64,000 nucleotides of DNA, taken from positions 186,001 to 250,000 of the forward strand of contig NW_025813664.1 of NCBI RefSeq assembly GCF_910589235.1, given 5' to 3'. A program made the translations under genes and the position numbers. The stretch is from Vespa crabro (taxonomy: Eukaryota > Arthropoda > Insecta > Hymenoptera > Vespidae). This document shows, in pieces, positions 11,817 through 26,600 of the stretch (position 1 is the first letter of the stretch; every line of letters begins with the position of its first letter). Under the pieces are notes generated by a model. It did not search any database, was not told where the DNA came from, and was given only the letters and a program-made list of their open reading frames with translations.

Positions 11817-12498
11817 TTGCATTTCATAAGATCAAACATCTATTTTATATTGGAATCAAAGTTTTTAACATTCTTTCATATCGTATATACGATTTTTCGC
11901 TCATATACGCGTATCGTCGAAAAACGAAAACTTGAAATCTCGTTCAATTTCAATGATTTTATATTCTATCGATGCAGAATAAAGAATATAACAAGAATAT
12001 AACGTTTTTACTATGTTTAAATACGCGTTTTCATATGATAATTGTCGAAAAACGTAATCGACATACGCGAATTTCGGTATATGCGAAGATAAAATCGTGA
12101 AATCTTTAATAATACTTGTGCCACAGTTAGAAAAATGTTACCAATCGATTCAGAACATTGCATTTCATAAGATCAAACATCTATTTTATATTGGAATCAA
12201 AGTTTTTAACATTCTTTCATATCGTATATACGATTTTTCGCTCATATACGCGTATCGTCGAAAAACGAAAACTTGAAATCTCGTTCAATTTCATTGATTT
12301 TATATTCTATCGATGCAGAATAAAGAATATAACAAGAATATAACGTTTTTACTATGTTTAAATACGCGTTTTCATATGATAATTGTCGAAAAACGTAATC
12401 GACATACGCGAATTTCGGTATATGCGAAGATAAAATCGTGAAATCTTTAATAATACTTGTGCCACAGTTAGAAAAATGTTACCAATCGATTCAGAACA

Positions 12499-12786
12499 TT
12501 GCATTTCATAAGATCAAACATCTATTTTATATTGGAATCAAAGTTTTTAACATTCTTTCATATCGTATATACGATTTTTCGCTCATATACGATTCTATCG
12601 ATGCAGAATAAAGAATATAACAAGAATATAACGTTTTTACTATGTTTAAATACGCGTTTTCATATGATAATTGTCGAAAAACGTAATCGACATACGCGAA
12701 TTTCGGTATATGCGAAGATAAAATCGTGAAATCTTTAATAATACTTGTGCCACAGTTAGAAAAATGTTACCAATCGATTCAGAACA
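12499..12786. repeat. 288 bp monomer with 53 bp internal deletion, copy 1
   Basis: Monomer positions 94-146 are missing; the junction is between 12591 and 12592 (ATACG joined to ATTCTATCG). The deletion starts exactly at the centre of the ATACG|CGTAT palindrome and has no microhomology, so its position is unambiguous. It removes the first GTCGAAAAACG block. The same junction recurs in the units at 15514 and 21600, 9 and 27 monomers later, so the deletion occurred once and was spread by segmental amplification. Confidence 0.97.
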
Positions 12787-13809
12787 TTGCATTTCATAAG
12801 ATCAAACATCTATTTTATATTGGAATCAAAGTTTTTAACATTCTTTCATATCGTATATACGATTTTTCGCTCATATACGCGTATCGTCGAAAAACGAAAA
12901 CTTGAAATCTCGTTCAATTTCAATGATTTTATATTCTATCGATGCAGAATAAAGAATATAACAAGAATATAACGTTTTTACTATGTTTAAATACGCGTTT
13001 TCACATGATAATTGTCGAAAAACGTAATCGACATACGCGAATTTCGGTATATGCGAAGATAAAATCGTGAAATCTTTAATAATACTTGTGCCACAGTTAG
13101 AAAAATGTTACCAATCGATTCAGAACATTGCATTTCATAAGATCAAACATCTATTTTATATTGGAATCAAAGTTTTTAACATTCTTTCATATCGTATATA
13201 CGATTTTTCGCTCATATACGCGTATCGTCGAAAAACGAAAACTTGAAATCTCGTTCAATTTCAATGATTTTATATTCTATCGATGCAGAATAAAGAATAT
13301 AACAAGAATATAACGTTTTTACTATGTTTAAATACGCGTTTTCATATGATAATTGTCGAAAAACGTAATCGACATACGCGAATTTCGGTATATGCGAAGA
13401 TAAAATCGTGAAATCTTTAATAATACTTGTGCCACAGTTAGAAAAATGTTACCAATCGATTCAGAACATTGCATTTCATAAGATCAAACATCTATTTTAT
13501 ATTGGAATCAAAGTTTTTAACATTCTTTCATATCGTATATACGATTTTTCGCTCATATACGCGTATCGTCGAAAAACGAAAACTTGAAATCTCGTTCAAT
13601 TTCAATGATTTTATATTCTATCGATGCAGAATAAAGAATATAACAAGAATATAACGTTTTTACTATGTTTAAATACGCGTTTTCATATGATAATTGTCGA
13701 AAAACGTAATCGACATACGCGAATTTCGGTATATGCGAAGATAAAATCGTGAAATCTTTAATAATACTTGTGCCACAGTTAGAAAAATGTTACCAATCGA
13801 TTCAGAACA

Positions 13810-14149
13810 TTGCATTTCATAAGATCAAACATCTATTTTATATTGGAATCAAAGTTTTTAACATTCTTTCATATCGTATATACGATTTTTCGCTCATATA
13901 CGCGTATCGTCGAAAAACGAAAACTTGAAATCTCGTTCAATTTCAATGATTTTATATTCTATCGATGCAGAATAAAGAATATAACAAGAATATAAATTTT
14001 TACTATGTTTAAATACGCGTTTTCATATGATAATTGTCGAAAAACGTAATCGACATACGCGAATTTCGGTATATGCGAAGATAAAATCGTGAAATCTTTA
14101 ATAATACTTGTGCCACAGTTAGAAAAATGTTACCAATCGATTCAGAACA
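13810..14149. repeat. 340 bp monomer with ATAAATTTT variant
   Basis: ATAACGTTTTT is replaced by ATAAATTTTT (CG to A) at about 13995. The same compound change appears in units 17848 (near 18035) and 19553 (near 19738), 12 and 17 monomers downstream, indicating shared descent. Confidence 0.85.
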
Positions 14150-15513
14150 TTGCATTTCATAAGATCAAACATCTATTTTATATTGGAATCAAAGTTTTTA
14201 ACATTCTTTCATATCGTATATACGATTTTTCGCTCATATACGCGTATCGTCGAAAAACGAAAACTTGAAATCTCGTTCAATTTCAATGATTTTATATTCT
14301 ATCGATGCAGAATAAAGAATATAACAAGAATATAAGGTTTTTACTATGTTTAAATACGCGTTTTCATATGATAATTGTCGAAAAACGTAATCGACATACG
14401 CGAATTTCGGTATATGCGAAGATAAAATCGTGAAATCTTTAATAATACTTGTGCCACAGTTAGAAAAATGTTACCAATCGATTCAGAACATTGCATTTCA
14501 TAAGATCAAACATCTATTTTATATTGGAATCAAAGTTTTTAACATTCTTTCATATCGTATATACGATTTTTCGCTCATATACGCGTATCGTCGAAAAACG
14601 AAAACTTGAAATCTCGTTCAATTTCAATGATTTTATATTCTATCGATGCAGAATAAAGAATATAACAAGAATATAACGTTTTTACTATGTTTAAATACGC
14701 GTTTTCATATGATAATTGTCGAAAAACGTAATCGACATACGCGAATTTCGGTATATGCGAAGATAAAATCGTGAAATCTTTAATAATACTTGTGCCACAG
14801 TTAGAAAAATGTTACCAATCGATTCAGAACATTGCATTTCATAAGATCAAACATCTATTTTATATTGGAATCAAAGTTTTTAACATTCTTTCATATCGTA
14901 TATACGATTTTTCGCTCATGTACGCGTATCGTCGAAAAACGAAAACTTGAAATCTCGTTCAATTTCAATGATTTTATATTCTATCGATGCAGAATAAAGA
15001 ATATAACAAGAATATAACGTTTTTACTATGTTTAAATACGCGTTTTCATATGATAATTGTCGAAAAACGTAATCGACATACGCGAATTTCGGTATATGCG
15101 AAGATAAAATCGTGAAATCTTTAATAATACTTGTGCCACAGTTAGAAAAATGTTACCAATCGATTCAGAACATTGCATTTCATAAGATCAAACATCTATT
15201 TTATATTGGAATCAAAGTTTTTAACATTCTTTCATATCGTATATACGATTTTTCGCTCATATACGCGTATCGTCGAAAAACGAAAACTTGAAATCTCGTT
15301 CAATTTCAATGATTTTATATTCTATCGATGCAGAATAAAGAATATAACAAGAATATAACGTTTTTACTATGTTTAAATACGCGTTTTCATATGATAATTG
15401 TCGAAAAACGTAATCGACATACGCGAATTTCGGTATATGCGAAGATAAAATCGTGAAATCTTTAATAATACTTGTGCCACAGTTAGAAAAATGTTACCAA
15501 TCGATTCAGAACA

Positions 15514-15801
15514 TTGCATTTCATAAGATCAAACATCTATTTTATATTGGAATCAAAGTTTTTAACATTCTTTCATATCGTATATACGATTTTTCGCTCA
15601 TATACGATTCTATCGATGCAGAATAAAGAATATAACAAGAATATAACGTTTTTACTATGTTTAAATACGCGTTTTCATATGATAATTGTCGAAAAACGTA
15701 ATCGACATACGCGAATTTCGGTATATGCGAAGATAATATCGTGAAATCTTTAATAATACTTGTGCCACAGTTAGAAAAATGTTACCAATCGATTCAGAAC
15801 A
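15514..15801. repeat. 288 bp deletion monomer, copy 2
   Basis: Same 53 bp deletion, junction 15606/15607. Unlike copy 1 it is followed by GATAATATCG and then by a unit with ATTCATTCAT, which links it to copy 3 rather than copy 1. Confidence 0.97.
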
Positions 15802-16410
15802 TTGCATTTCATAAGATCAAACATCTATTTTATATTGGAATCAAAGTTTTTAACATTCATTCATATCGTATATACGATTTTTCGCTCATATACGCGTATC
15901 GTCGAAAAACGAAAACTTGAAATCTCGTTCAATTTCAATGATTTTATATTCTATCGATGCAGAATAAAGAATATAACAAGAATATAACGTTTTTACTATG
16001 TTTAAATACGCGTTTTCATATGATAATTGTCGAAAAACGTAATCGACATACGCGAATTTCGGTATATGCGAAGATAAAATCGTGAAATCTTTAATAATAC
16101 TTGTGCCACAGTTAGAAAAATGTTACCAATCGATTCAGAACATTGCATTTCATAAGATCAAACATCTATTTTATATTGGAATCAAAGTTTTTAACATTCT
16201 ATCATATCGTATATACGATTTTTCGCTCATATACGCGTATCGTCGAAAAACGAAAACTTGAAATCTCGTTCAATTTCAATGATTTTATATTCTATCGATG
16301 CAGAATAAAGAATATAACAAGAATATAACGTTTTTACTATGTTTAAATACGCGTTCTCATATGATAATTGTCGAAAAACGTAATCGACATACGCGAATTT
16401 CGGTATATGA
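15606..16410. repeat. 18-monomer segmental duplication, copy A
   Basis: Ordered variants: 53 bp deletion, GATAATATCG, ATTCATTCAT (unit 15802), ATTCTATCAT (unit 16143), GCGTTCTCAT, and TATATGAGAAG. All six recur in the same order at 21692-22496, 6086 bp away (18 monomers after length corrections). Confidence 0.9.
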
Positions 16411-17847
16411 GAAGATAAAATCGTGAAATCTTTAATAATACTTGTGCCACAGTTAGAAAAATGTTACCAATCGATTCAGAACATTGCATTTCATAAGATC
16501 AAACATCTATTTTATATTGGAATCAAAGTTTTTAACATTCTTTCATATCGTATATACGATTTTTCGCTCATATACGCGTATCGTCGAAAAACGAAAACTT
16601 GAAATCTCGTTCAATTTCAATGATTTTATATTCTATCGATGCAGAATAAAGAATATAACAAGAATATAACGTTTTTACTATGTTTAAATACGCGTTTTCA
16701 TATGATAATTGTCGAAAAACGTAATCGACATACGCGAATTTCGGTATATGCGAAGATAAAATCGTGAAATCTTTAATAATACTTGTGCCACAGTTAGAAA
16801 AATGTTACCAATCGATTCAGAACATTGCATTTCATAAGATCAAACATCTATTTTATATTGGAATCAAAGTTTTTAACATTCTTTCATATCGTATATACGA
16901 TTTTTCGCTCATATACGCGTATCGTCGAAAAACGAAAACTTGAAATCTCTTTCAATTTCAATGATTTTATATTCTATCGATGCAGAATAAAGAATATAAC
17001 AAGAATATAACGTTTTTACTATGTTTAAATACGCGTTTTCATATGATAATTGTCGAAAAACGTAATCGACATACGCGAATTTCGGTATATGCGAAGATAA
17101 AATCGTGAAATCTTTAATAATACTTGTGCCACAGTTAGAAAAATGTTACCAATCGATTCAGAACATTGCATTTCATAAGATCAAACATCTATTTTATATT
17201 GGAATCAAAGTTTTTAACATTCTTTCATATCGTATATACGATTTTTCGCTCATATACGCGTATCGTCGAAAAACGAAAACTTGAAATCTCGTTCAATTTC
17301 AATGATTTTATATTCTATCGATGCAGAATAAAGAATATAACAAGAATATAACGTTTTTACTATGTTTAAATACGCGTTTTCATATGATAATTGTCGAAAA
17401 ACGTAATCGACATACGCGAATTTCGGTATATGCGAAGATAAAATCGTGAAATCTTTAATAATACTTGTGCCACAGTTAGAAAAATGTTACCAATCGATTC
17501 AGAACATTGCATTTCATAAGATCAAACATCTATTTTATAGTGGAATCAAAGTTTTTAACATTCTTTCATATCGTATATACGATTTTTCGCTCATATACGC
17601 GTATCGTCGAAAAACGAAAACTTGAAATCTCGTTCAATTTCAATGATTTTATATTCTATCGATGCAGAATAAAGAATATAACAAGAATATAACGTTTTTA
17701 CTATGTTTAAATACGCGTTTTCATATGATAATTGTCGAAAAACGTAATCGACATACGCGAATTTCGGTATATGCGAAGATAAAATCGTGAAATCTTTAAT
17801 AATACTTGTGCCACAGTTAGAAAAATGTTACCAATCGATTCAGAACA

Positions 17848-20800
17848 TTGCATTTCATAAGATCAAACATCTATTTTATATTGGAATCAAAGTTTTTAAC
17901 ATTCTTTCATATCGTATATACGATTTTTCGCTCATATACGCGTATCGTCGAAAAACGAAAACTTGAAATCTCGTTCAATTTCAATGATTTTATATTCTAT
18001 CGATGCAGAATGAAGAATATAACAAGAATATAAATTTTTACTATGTTTAAATACGCGTTTTCATATGATAATTGTCGAAAAACGTAATCGACATACGCGA
18101 ATTTCGGTATATGCGAAGATAAAATCGTGAAATCTTTAATAATACTTGTGCCACAGTTAGAAAAATGTTACCAATCGATTCAGAACATTGCATTTCATAA
18201 GATCAAACATCTATTTTATATTGGAATCAAAGTTTTTAACATTCTTCCATATCGTATATACGATTTTTCGCTCATATACGCGTATCGTCGAAAAACGAAA
18301 ACTTGAAATCTCGTTCAATTTCAATGATTTTATATTCTATCGATGCAGAATAAAGAATATAACAAGAATATAACGTTTTTACTATGTTTAAATACGCGTT
18401 TTCATATGATAATTGTCGAAAAACGTAATCGACATACGCGAATTTCGGTATATGCGAAGATAAAATCGTGAAATCTTTAATAATACTTGTGCCACAGTTA
18501 GAAAAATGTTACCAATCGATTCAGAACATTGCATTTCATAAGATCAAACATCTATTTTATATTGGAATCAAAGTTTTTAACATTCTTTCACATCGTATAT
18601 ACGATTTTTCGTTCATATACGCGTATCGTCGAAAAACGAAAACTTGAAATCTCGTTCAATTTCAATGATTTTATATTCTATCGATGCAGAATAAAGAATA
18701 TAACAAGAATATAACGTTTTTACTATGTTTAAATACGCGTTTTCATATGATAATTGTCGAAAAACGTAATCGACATACGCGAATTTCGGTATATGCGAAG
18801 ATAAAATCGTGAAATCTTTAATAATACTTGTGACACAGTTAGAAAAATGTTACCAATCGATTCAGAACATTGCATTTCATAAGATCAAATATCTATTTTA
18901 TATTGGAATCAAAGTTTTTAACATTCTTTCATATCGTATATACGATTTTTCGCTCATATACGCGTATCGTCGAAAAACGAAAACTTGAAATCTCGTTCAA
19001 TTTCAATGATTTTATATTCTATCGATGCAGAATAAAGAATATAACAAGAATATAACGTTTTTACTATGTTTAAATACGCGTTTTCATATGATAATTGTCG
19101 AAAAAACGTAATCGACATACGCGAATTTCGGTATATGCGAAGATAAAATCGTGAAATCTTTAATAATACTTGTGCCACAGTTAGAAAAATGTTACCAATC
19201 GATTCAGAACATTGCATTTCATAAGATCAAACATCTATTTTATATTGGAATCAAAGTTTTTAACATTCTTTCATATCGTATATACGATTTTTCGCTCATA
19301 TACGCGTATCGTCGAAAAACGAAAACTTGAAATCTCGTTCAATTTCAATGATTTTATATTCTATCGATGCAGAATAAAGAATATAACAAGAATATAACGT
19401 TTTTACTATGTTTAAATACGCGTTTTCATATGATAATTGTCGAAAAACGTAATCGACATACGCGAATTTCGGTATATGCGAAGATAAAATCGTGAAATCT
19501 TTAATAATACTTGTGCCACAGTTAGAAAAATGTTACCAATCGATTCAGAACATTGCATTTCATAAGATCAAACATCTATTTTATATTGGAATCAAAGTTT
19601 TTAACATTCTTTCATATCGTATATACGATTTTTCGCTCATATACGCGTATCGTCGAAAAACGAAAACTTGAAATCTCGTTCAATTTCAATGATTTTATAT
19701 TCTATCGATGCAGAATAAAGAATATAACAAGAATATAAATTTTTACTATGCTTAAATACGCGTTTTCATATGATAATTGTCGAAAAACGTAATCGACATA
19801 CGCGAATTTCGGTATATGCGAAGATAAAATCGTGAAATCTTTAATAATACTTGTGCCACAGTTAGAAAAATGTTACCAATCGATTCAGAACATTGCATTT
19901 CATAAGATCAAACATCTATTTTATATTGGAATCAAAGTTTTTAACATTCTTCCATATCGTATATACGATTTTTCGCTCATATACGCGTATCGTCGAAAAA
20001 CGAAAACTTGAAATCTCGTTCAATTTCAATGATTTTATATTCTATCGATGCAGAATAAAGAATATAACAAGAATATAACGTTTTTACTATGTTTAAATAC
20101 GCGTTTTCATATGATAATTGTCGAAAAACGTAATCGACATACGCGAATTTCGGTATATGCGAAGATAAAATCGTGAAATCTTTAATAATACTTGTGCCAC
20201 AGTTAGAAAAATGTTACCAATCGATTCAGAACATTGCATTTCATAAGATCAAACACTCTATTTTATATTGGAATCAAAGTTTTTAACATTCTTTCACATC
20301 GTATATACGATTTTTCGCTCATATACGCGTATCGTCGAAAAACGAAAACTTGAAATCTCGTTCAATTTCAATGATTTTATATTCTATCGATGCAGAATAA
20401 AGAATATAACAAGAATATAACGTTTTTACTATGTTTAAATACGCGTTTTCATATGATAATTGTCGAAAAACGTAATCGACATACGCGAATTTCGGTATAT
20501 GCGAAGATAAAATCGTGAAATCTTTAATAATACTTGTGCCACAGTTAGAAAAATGTTACCAATCGATTCAGAACATTGCATTTCATAAGATCAAACACTC
20601 TATTTTATATTGGAATCAAAGTTTTTAACATTCTTTCACATCGTATATACGATTTTTCGCTCATATACGCGTATCGTCGAAAAACGAAAACTTGAAATCT
20701 CGTTCAATTTCAATGATTTTATATTCTATCGATGCAGAATAAAGAATATAACAAGAATATAACGTTTTTACTATGTTTAAATACGCGTTTTCATATGATA

Positions 20801-20917
20801 ATTGTCGAAAAACGTAATCGACATACGCGAATTTCGGTATATGCGAAGATAAAATCGTGAAATCTTTAATAATACTTGTGCCACAGTTAGAAAAATGTTA
20901 CCAATCGATTCAGAACA
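17848..20917. repeat. 5-monomer duplicated block with nested monomer duplication
   Basis: Units 17848, 18188 and 18529 carry ATAAATTTT, TTCCATATC and TTTCACATC in order; units 19553, 19893 and 20234 carry the same three, five monomers later. Within the second copy, unit 20234 is duplicated as 20576, both with an extra C (AAACACTCTATTT) and TTTCACATC, so both are 342 bp. The pattern TTCCAT, TTTCACAT, TTTCACAT, two plain units, 53 bp deletion (19893-21887) also matches 10794-12786, 27 monomers upstream. Confidence 0.85.
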
Positions 20918-21599
20918 TTGCATTTCATAAGATCAAACATCTATTTTATATTGGAATCAAAGTTTTTAACATTCTTTCATATCGTATATACGATTTTTCG
21001 CTCATATACGCGTATCGTCGAAAAACGAAAACTTGAAATCTCGTTCAATTTCAATGATTTTATATTCTATCGATGCAGAATAAAGAATATAACAAGAATA
21101 TAACGTTTTTACTATGTTTAAATACGCGTTTTCATATGATAATTGTCGAAAAACGTAATCGACATACGCGAATTTCGGTATATGCGAAGATAAAATCGTG
21201 AAATCTTTAATAATACTTGTGCCACAGTTAGAAAAATGTTACCAATCGATTCAGAACATTGCATTTCATAAGATCAAACATCTATTTTATATTGGAATCA
21301 AAGTTTTTAACATTCTTTCATATCGTATATACGATTTTTCGCTCATATACGCGTATCGTCGAAAAACGAAAACTTGAAATCTCGTTCAATTTCAATGATT
21401 TTATATTCTATCGATGCAGAATAAAGAATATAACAAGAATATAACGTTTTTACTATGTTTAAATACGCGTTTTCATATGATAATTGTCGAAAAACGTAAT
21501 CGACATACGCGAATTTCGGTATATGCGAAGATAAAATCGTGAAATCTTTAATAATACTTGTGCCACAGTTAGAAAAATGTTACCAATCGATTCAGAACA

Positions 21600-21887
21600 T
21601 TGCATTTCATAAGATCAAACATCTATTTTATATTGGAATCAAAGTTTTTAACATTCTTTCATATCGTATATACGATTTTTCGCTCATATACGATTCTATC
21701 GATGCAGAATAAAGAATATAACAAGAATATAACGTTTTTACTATGTTTAAATACGCGTTTTCATATGATAATTGTCGAAAAACGTAATCGACATACGCGA
21801 ATTTCGGTATATGCGAAGATAATATCGTGAAATCTTTAATAATACTTGTGCCACAGTTAGAAAAATGTTACCAATCGATTCAGAACA
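21600..21887. repeat. 288 bp deletion monomer, copy 3
   Basis: Same 53 bp deletion, junction 21692/21693, followed by GATAATATCG. It shares its downstream context with copy 2 and its upstream context (TTCCAT unit, two TTTCACAT units) with copy 1, so it looks like a recombinant between two duplication events. Confidence 0.97.
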
Positions 21888-22496
21888 TTGCATTTCATAA
21901 GATCAATCATCTATTTTATATTGGAATCAAAGTTTTTAACATTCATTCATATCGTATATACGATTTTTCGCTCATATACGCGTATCGTCGAAAAACGAAA
22001 ACTTGAAATCTCGTTCAATTTCATTGATTTTATATTCTATCGATGCAGAATAAAGAATATAACAAGAATATAACGTTTTTACTATGTTTAAATACGCGTT
22101 TTCATATGATAATTGTCGAAAAACGTAATCGACATACGCGAATTTCGGTATATGCGAAGATAAAATCGTGAAATCTTTAATAATACTTGTGCCACAGTTA
22201 GAAAAATGTTACCAATCGATTCAGAACATTGCATTTCATAAGATCAAACATCTATTTTATATTGGAATCAAAGTTTTTAACATTCTATCATATCGTATAT
22301 ACGATTTTTCGCTCATATACGCGTATCGTCGAAAAACGAAAACTTGAAATCTCGTTCAATTTCAATGATTTTATATTCTATCGATGCAGAATAAAGAATA
22401 TAACAAGAATATAACGTTTTTACTATGTTTAAATACGCGTTCTCATATGATAATTGTCGAAAAACGTAATCGACATACGCGAATTTCGGTATATGA
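21692..22496. repeat. 18-monomer segmental duplication, copy B
   Basis: Carries the same six ordered variants as 15606-16410. It has added private changes CAATCATC (unit 21888) and TTCATTGATT, which copy A lacks, so some mutation followed the duplication. Confidence 0.9.
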
Positions 22497-23120
22497 GAAG
22501 ATAAAATCGTGAAATCTTTAATAATACTTGTGCCACAGTTAGAAAAATGTTACCAATCGATTCAGAACATTGCATTTCATAAGATCAAACATCTATTTTA
22601 TATTGGAATCAAAGTTTTTAACATTCTTTCATATCGTATATACGATTTTTCGCTCATATACGCGTATCGTCGAAAAACGAAAACTTGAAATCTCGTTCAA
22701 TTTCAATGATTTTATATTCTATCGATGCAGAATAAAGAATATAACAAGAATATAACGTTTTTACTATGTTTAAATACGCGTTTTCATATGATAATTGTCG
22801 AAAAACGTAATCGACATACGCGAATTTCGGTATATGCGAAGATAAAATCGTGAAATCTTTAATAATACTTGTGCCACAGTTAGAAAAATGTTACCAATCG
22901 ATTCAGAACATTGCATTTCATAAGATCAAACATCTATTTTATATTGGAATCAAAGTTTTTAACATTCTTTCATATCGTATATACGATTTTTCGCTCATAT
23001 ACGCGTATCGTCGAAAAACGAAAACTTGAAATCTCGTTCAATTTCAATGATTTTATATTCTATCGATGCAGAATAAAGAATATAACAAGAATATAACGTT
23101 TTTACTATGTTTAAATACGC

Positions 23121-23600
23121 GTATTCATATGATAATTGTCGAAAAACGTAATCGACATACGCGAATTTCGGTATATGCGAAGATAAAATCGTGAAATCTT
23201 TAATAATACTTGTGCCACAGTTAGAAAAATGTTACCAATCGATTCAGAACATTGCATTTCATAAGATCAAACATCTATTTTATATTGGAATCAAAGTTTT
23301 TAACATTCTTTCATATCGTATATACGATTTTTTCGCTCATATACGCGTATCGTCGAAAAACGAAAACTTGAAATCTCGTTCAATTTCAATGATTTTATAT
23401 TCTATCGATGCAGAATAAAGAATATAACAAGAATATAACGTTTTTACTATGTTTAAATACGCGTATTCATATGATAATTGTCGAAAAACGTAATCGACAT
23501 ACGCGAATTTCGGTATATGCGAAGATAAAATCGTGAAATCTTTAATAATACTTGTGCCACAGTTAGAAAAATGTTACCAATCGATTCAGAACATTGCATT
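23121..23600. repeat. Adjacent units with GCGTATTCAT and a T-tract insertion
   Basis: GCGTATTCAT (for GCGTTTTCAT) occurs at 23121 and 23462, in consecutive units. The unit between them (23252) has six T in GATTTTTTCGC, making it 342 bp. The shared variant suggests a one-monomer duplication; the homopolymer change may be real or a read error. Confidence 0.75.
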
Positions 23601-26600
23601 TCATAAGATCAAACATCTATTTTATATTGGAATCAAAGTTTTTAACATTCTTTCATATCGTATATACGATTTTTCGCTCATATACGCGTATCGTCGAAAA
23701 ACGAAAACTTGAAATCTCGTTCAATTTCAATGATTTTATATTCTATCGATGCAGAATAAAGAATATAACAAGAATATAACGTTTTTACTATGATTAAATA
23801 CGCGTTCTCATATGATAATTGTCGAAAAACGTAATCGACATACGCGAATTTCGGTATATGCGAAGATAAAATCGTGAAATCTTTAATAATACTTGTGCCA
23901 CAGTTAGAAAAATGTTACCAATCGATTCAGAACATTGCATTTCATAAGATCAAACATCTATTTTATATTGGAATCAAAGTTTTTAACATTCTTTCATATC
24001 GTATATACGATTTTTCGCTCATATACGCGTATCGTCGAAAAACGAAAACTTGAAATCTCGTTCAATTTCAATGATTTTATATTCTATCGATGCAGAATAA
24101 AGAATATAACAAGAATATAACGTTTTTACTATGTTTAAATACGCGTTTTCATATGATAATTGTCGAAAACCGTAATCGACATACGCGAATTTCGGTATAT
24201 GCGAAGATAAAATCGTGAAATCTTTAATAATACTTGTGCCACAGTTAGAAAAATGTTACCAATCGATTCAGAACATTGCATTTCATAAGATCAAACATCT
24301 ATTTTATATTGGAATCAAAGTTTTTAACATTCTTTCATATCGTATATACGATTTTTCGCTCATATACGCGTATCGTCGAAAAACGAAAACTTGAAATCTC
24401 GTTCAATTTCAATGATTTTATATTCTATCGATGCAGAATAAAGAATATAACAAGAATATAACGTTTTTACTATGTTTAAATACGCGTTTTCATATGATAA
24501 TTGTCGAAAAACGTAATCGACATACGCGAATTTCGGTATATGCGAAGATAAAATCGTGAAATCTTTAATAATACTTGTGCCACAGTTAGAAAAATGTTAC
24601 CAATCGATTCAGATTATTGCATTTCATAAGATCAAACATCTATTTTATATTGGAATCAAAGTTTTTAACATTCTTTCATATCGTATATACGATTTTTCGC
24701 TCATATACGCGTATCGTCGAAAAACGAAAACTTGAAATCTCGTTCAATTTCAATGATTTTATATTCTATCGATGCAGAATAATGAATATAACAAGAATAT
24801 AACGTTTTTACTATGTTTAAATACGAGTTTTCATATGATAATTGTCGAAAAACGTAATCGACATACGCGAATTTCGGTATATGCGAAGATAAAATCGTGA
24901 AATCTTTAATAATACTTGTGCCACAGTTAGAAAAATGTTACCAATCGATTCAGAACATTGCATTTCATAAGATCAAACATCTATTTTATATTGGAATCAA
25001 AGTTTTTAACATTCTTTCATATCGTATATACGATTTTTCGCTCATATACGCGTATCGTCGAAAAACGAAAACTTGAAATCTCGTTCAATTTCATTGATTT
25101 TATATTCTATCGATGCAGAATAAAGAATATAACAAGAATATAACGTTTTTACTATGTTTAAATACGCGTTTTCATATGATAATTGTCGAAAAACGTAATC
25201 GACATACGCGAATTTCGGTATATGCGAAGATAAAATCGTGAAATCTTTAATAATACTTGTGCCACAGTTAGAAAAATGTTACCAATCGATTCAGAACATT
25301 GCATTTCATAAGATCAAACATCTATTTTATATTGGAATCAAAGTTTTTAACATTCTTTCATATCGTATATACGATTTTTCGCTCATATACGCGTATCGTC
25401 GAAAAACGAAAACTTGAAATCTCGTTCAATTTCAATGATTTTATATTCTATCGATGCAGAATAAAGAATATAACAAGAATATAACGTTTTTACTATGTTT
25501 AAATACGCGTTTTCATATGATAATTGTCGAAAAACGTAATCGACATACGCGAATTTCGGTATATGCGAAGATAAAATCGTGAAATCTTTAATAATACTTG
25601 TGCCACAGTTAGAAAAATGTTACCAATCGATTCAGAACATTGCATTTCATAAGATCAAACATCTATTTTATATTGGAATCAAAGTTTTTAACATTCTTTC
25701 ATATCGTATATACGATTTTTCGCTCATATACGCGTATCGTCGAAAAACGAAAACTTGAAATCTCGTTCAATTTCAATGATTTTATATTCTATCGATGCAG
25801 AATAAAGAATATAACAAGAATATAACGTTTTTACTATGTTTAAATACGCGTTTTCATATGATAATTGTCGAAAAACGTAATCGACATACGCGAATTTCGG
25901 TATATGCGAAGATAAAATCGTGAAATCTTTAATAATACTTGTGCCACAGTTAGAAAAATGTTACCAATCGATTCAGAACATTGCATTTCATAAGATCAAA
26001 CATCTATTTTATATTGGAATCAAAGTTTTTAACATTCTTTCATATCGTATATACGATTTTTCGCTCATATACGCGTATCGTCGAAAAACGAAAACTTGAA
26101 ATCTCGTTCAATTTCAATGATTTTATATTCTATCGATGCAGAATAAAGAATATAACAAGAATATAACGTTTTTACTATGTTTAAATACGCGTTTTCATAT
26201 GATAATTGTCGAAAAACGTAATCGACATACGCGAATTTCGGTATATGCGAAGATAAAATCGTGAAATCTTTAATAATACTTGTGCCACAGTTAGAAAAAT
26301 GTTACCAATCGATTCAGAACATTGCATTTCATAAGATCAAACATCTATGTTATATTGGAATCAAAGTTTTTAACATTCTTTCATATCGTATATACGATTT
26401 TTCGCTCATATACGCGTATCGTCGAAAAACGAAAACTTGAAATCTCGTTCAATTTCAATGATTTTATATTCTATCGATGCAGAATAAAGAATATAACAAG
26501 AATATAACGTTTTTACTATGTTTAAATACGCGTTTTCATATGATAATTGTCGAAAAACGTAATCGACATACGCGAATTTCGGTATATGCGAAGATAAAAT

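Noticed and set aside
12499..12729. 76-residue frames in the three 288 bp units
   Set aside because: Produced by the 53 bp deletion fusing satellite frames; the composition is the same satellite and nothing in the protein resembles a known domain.
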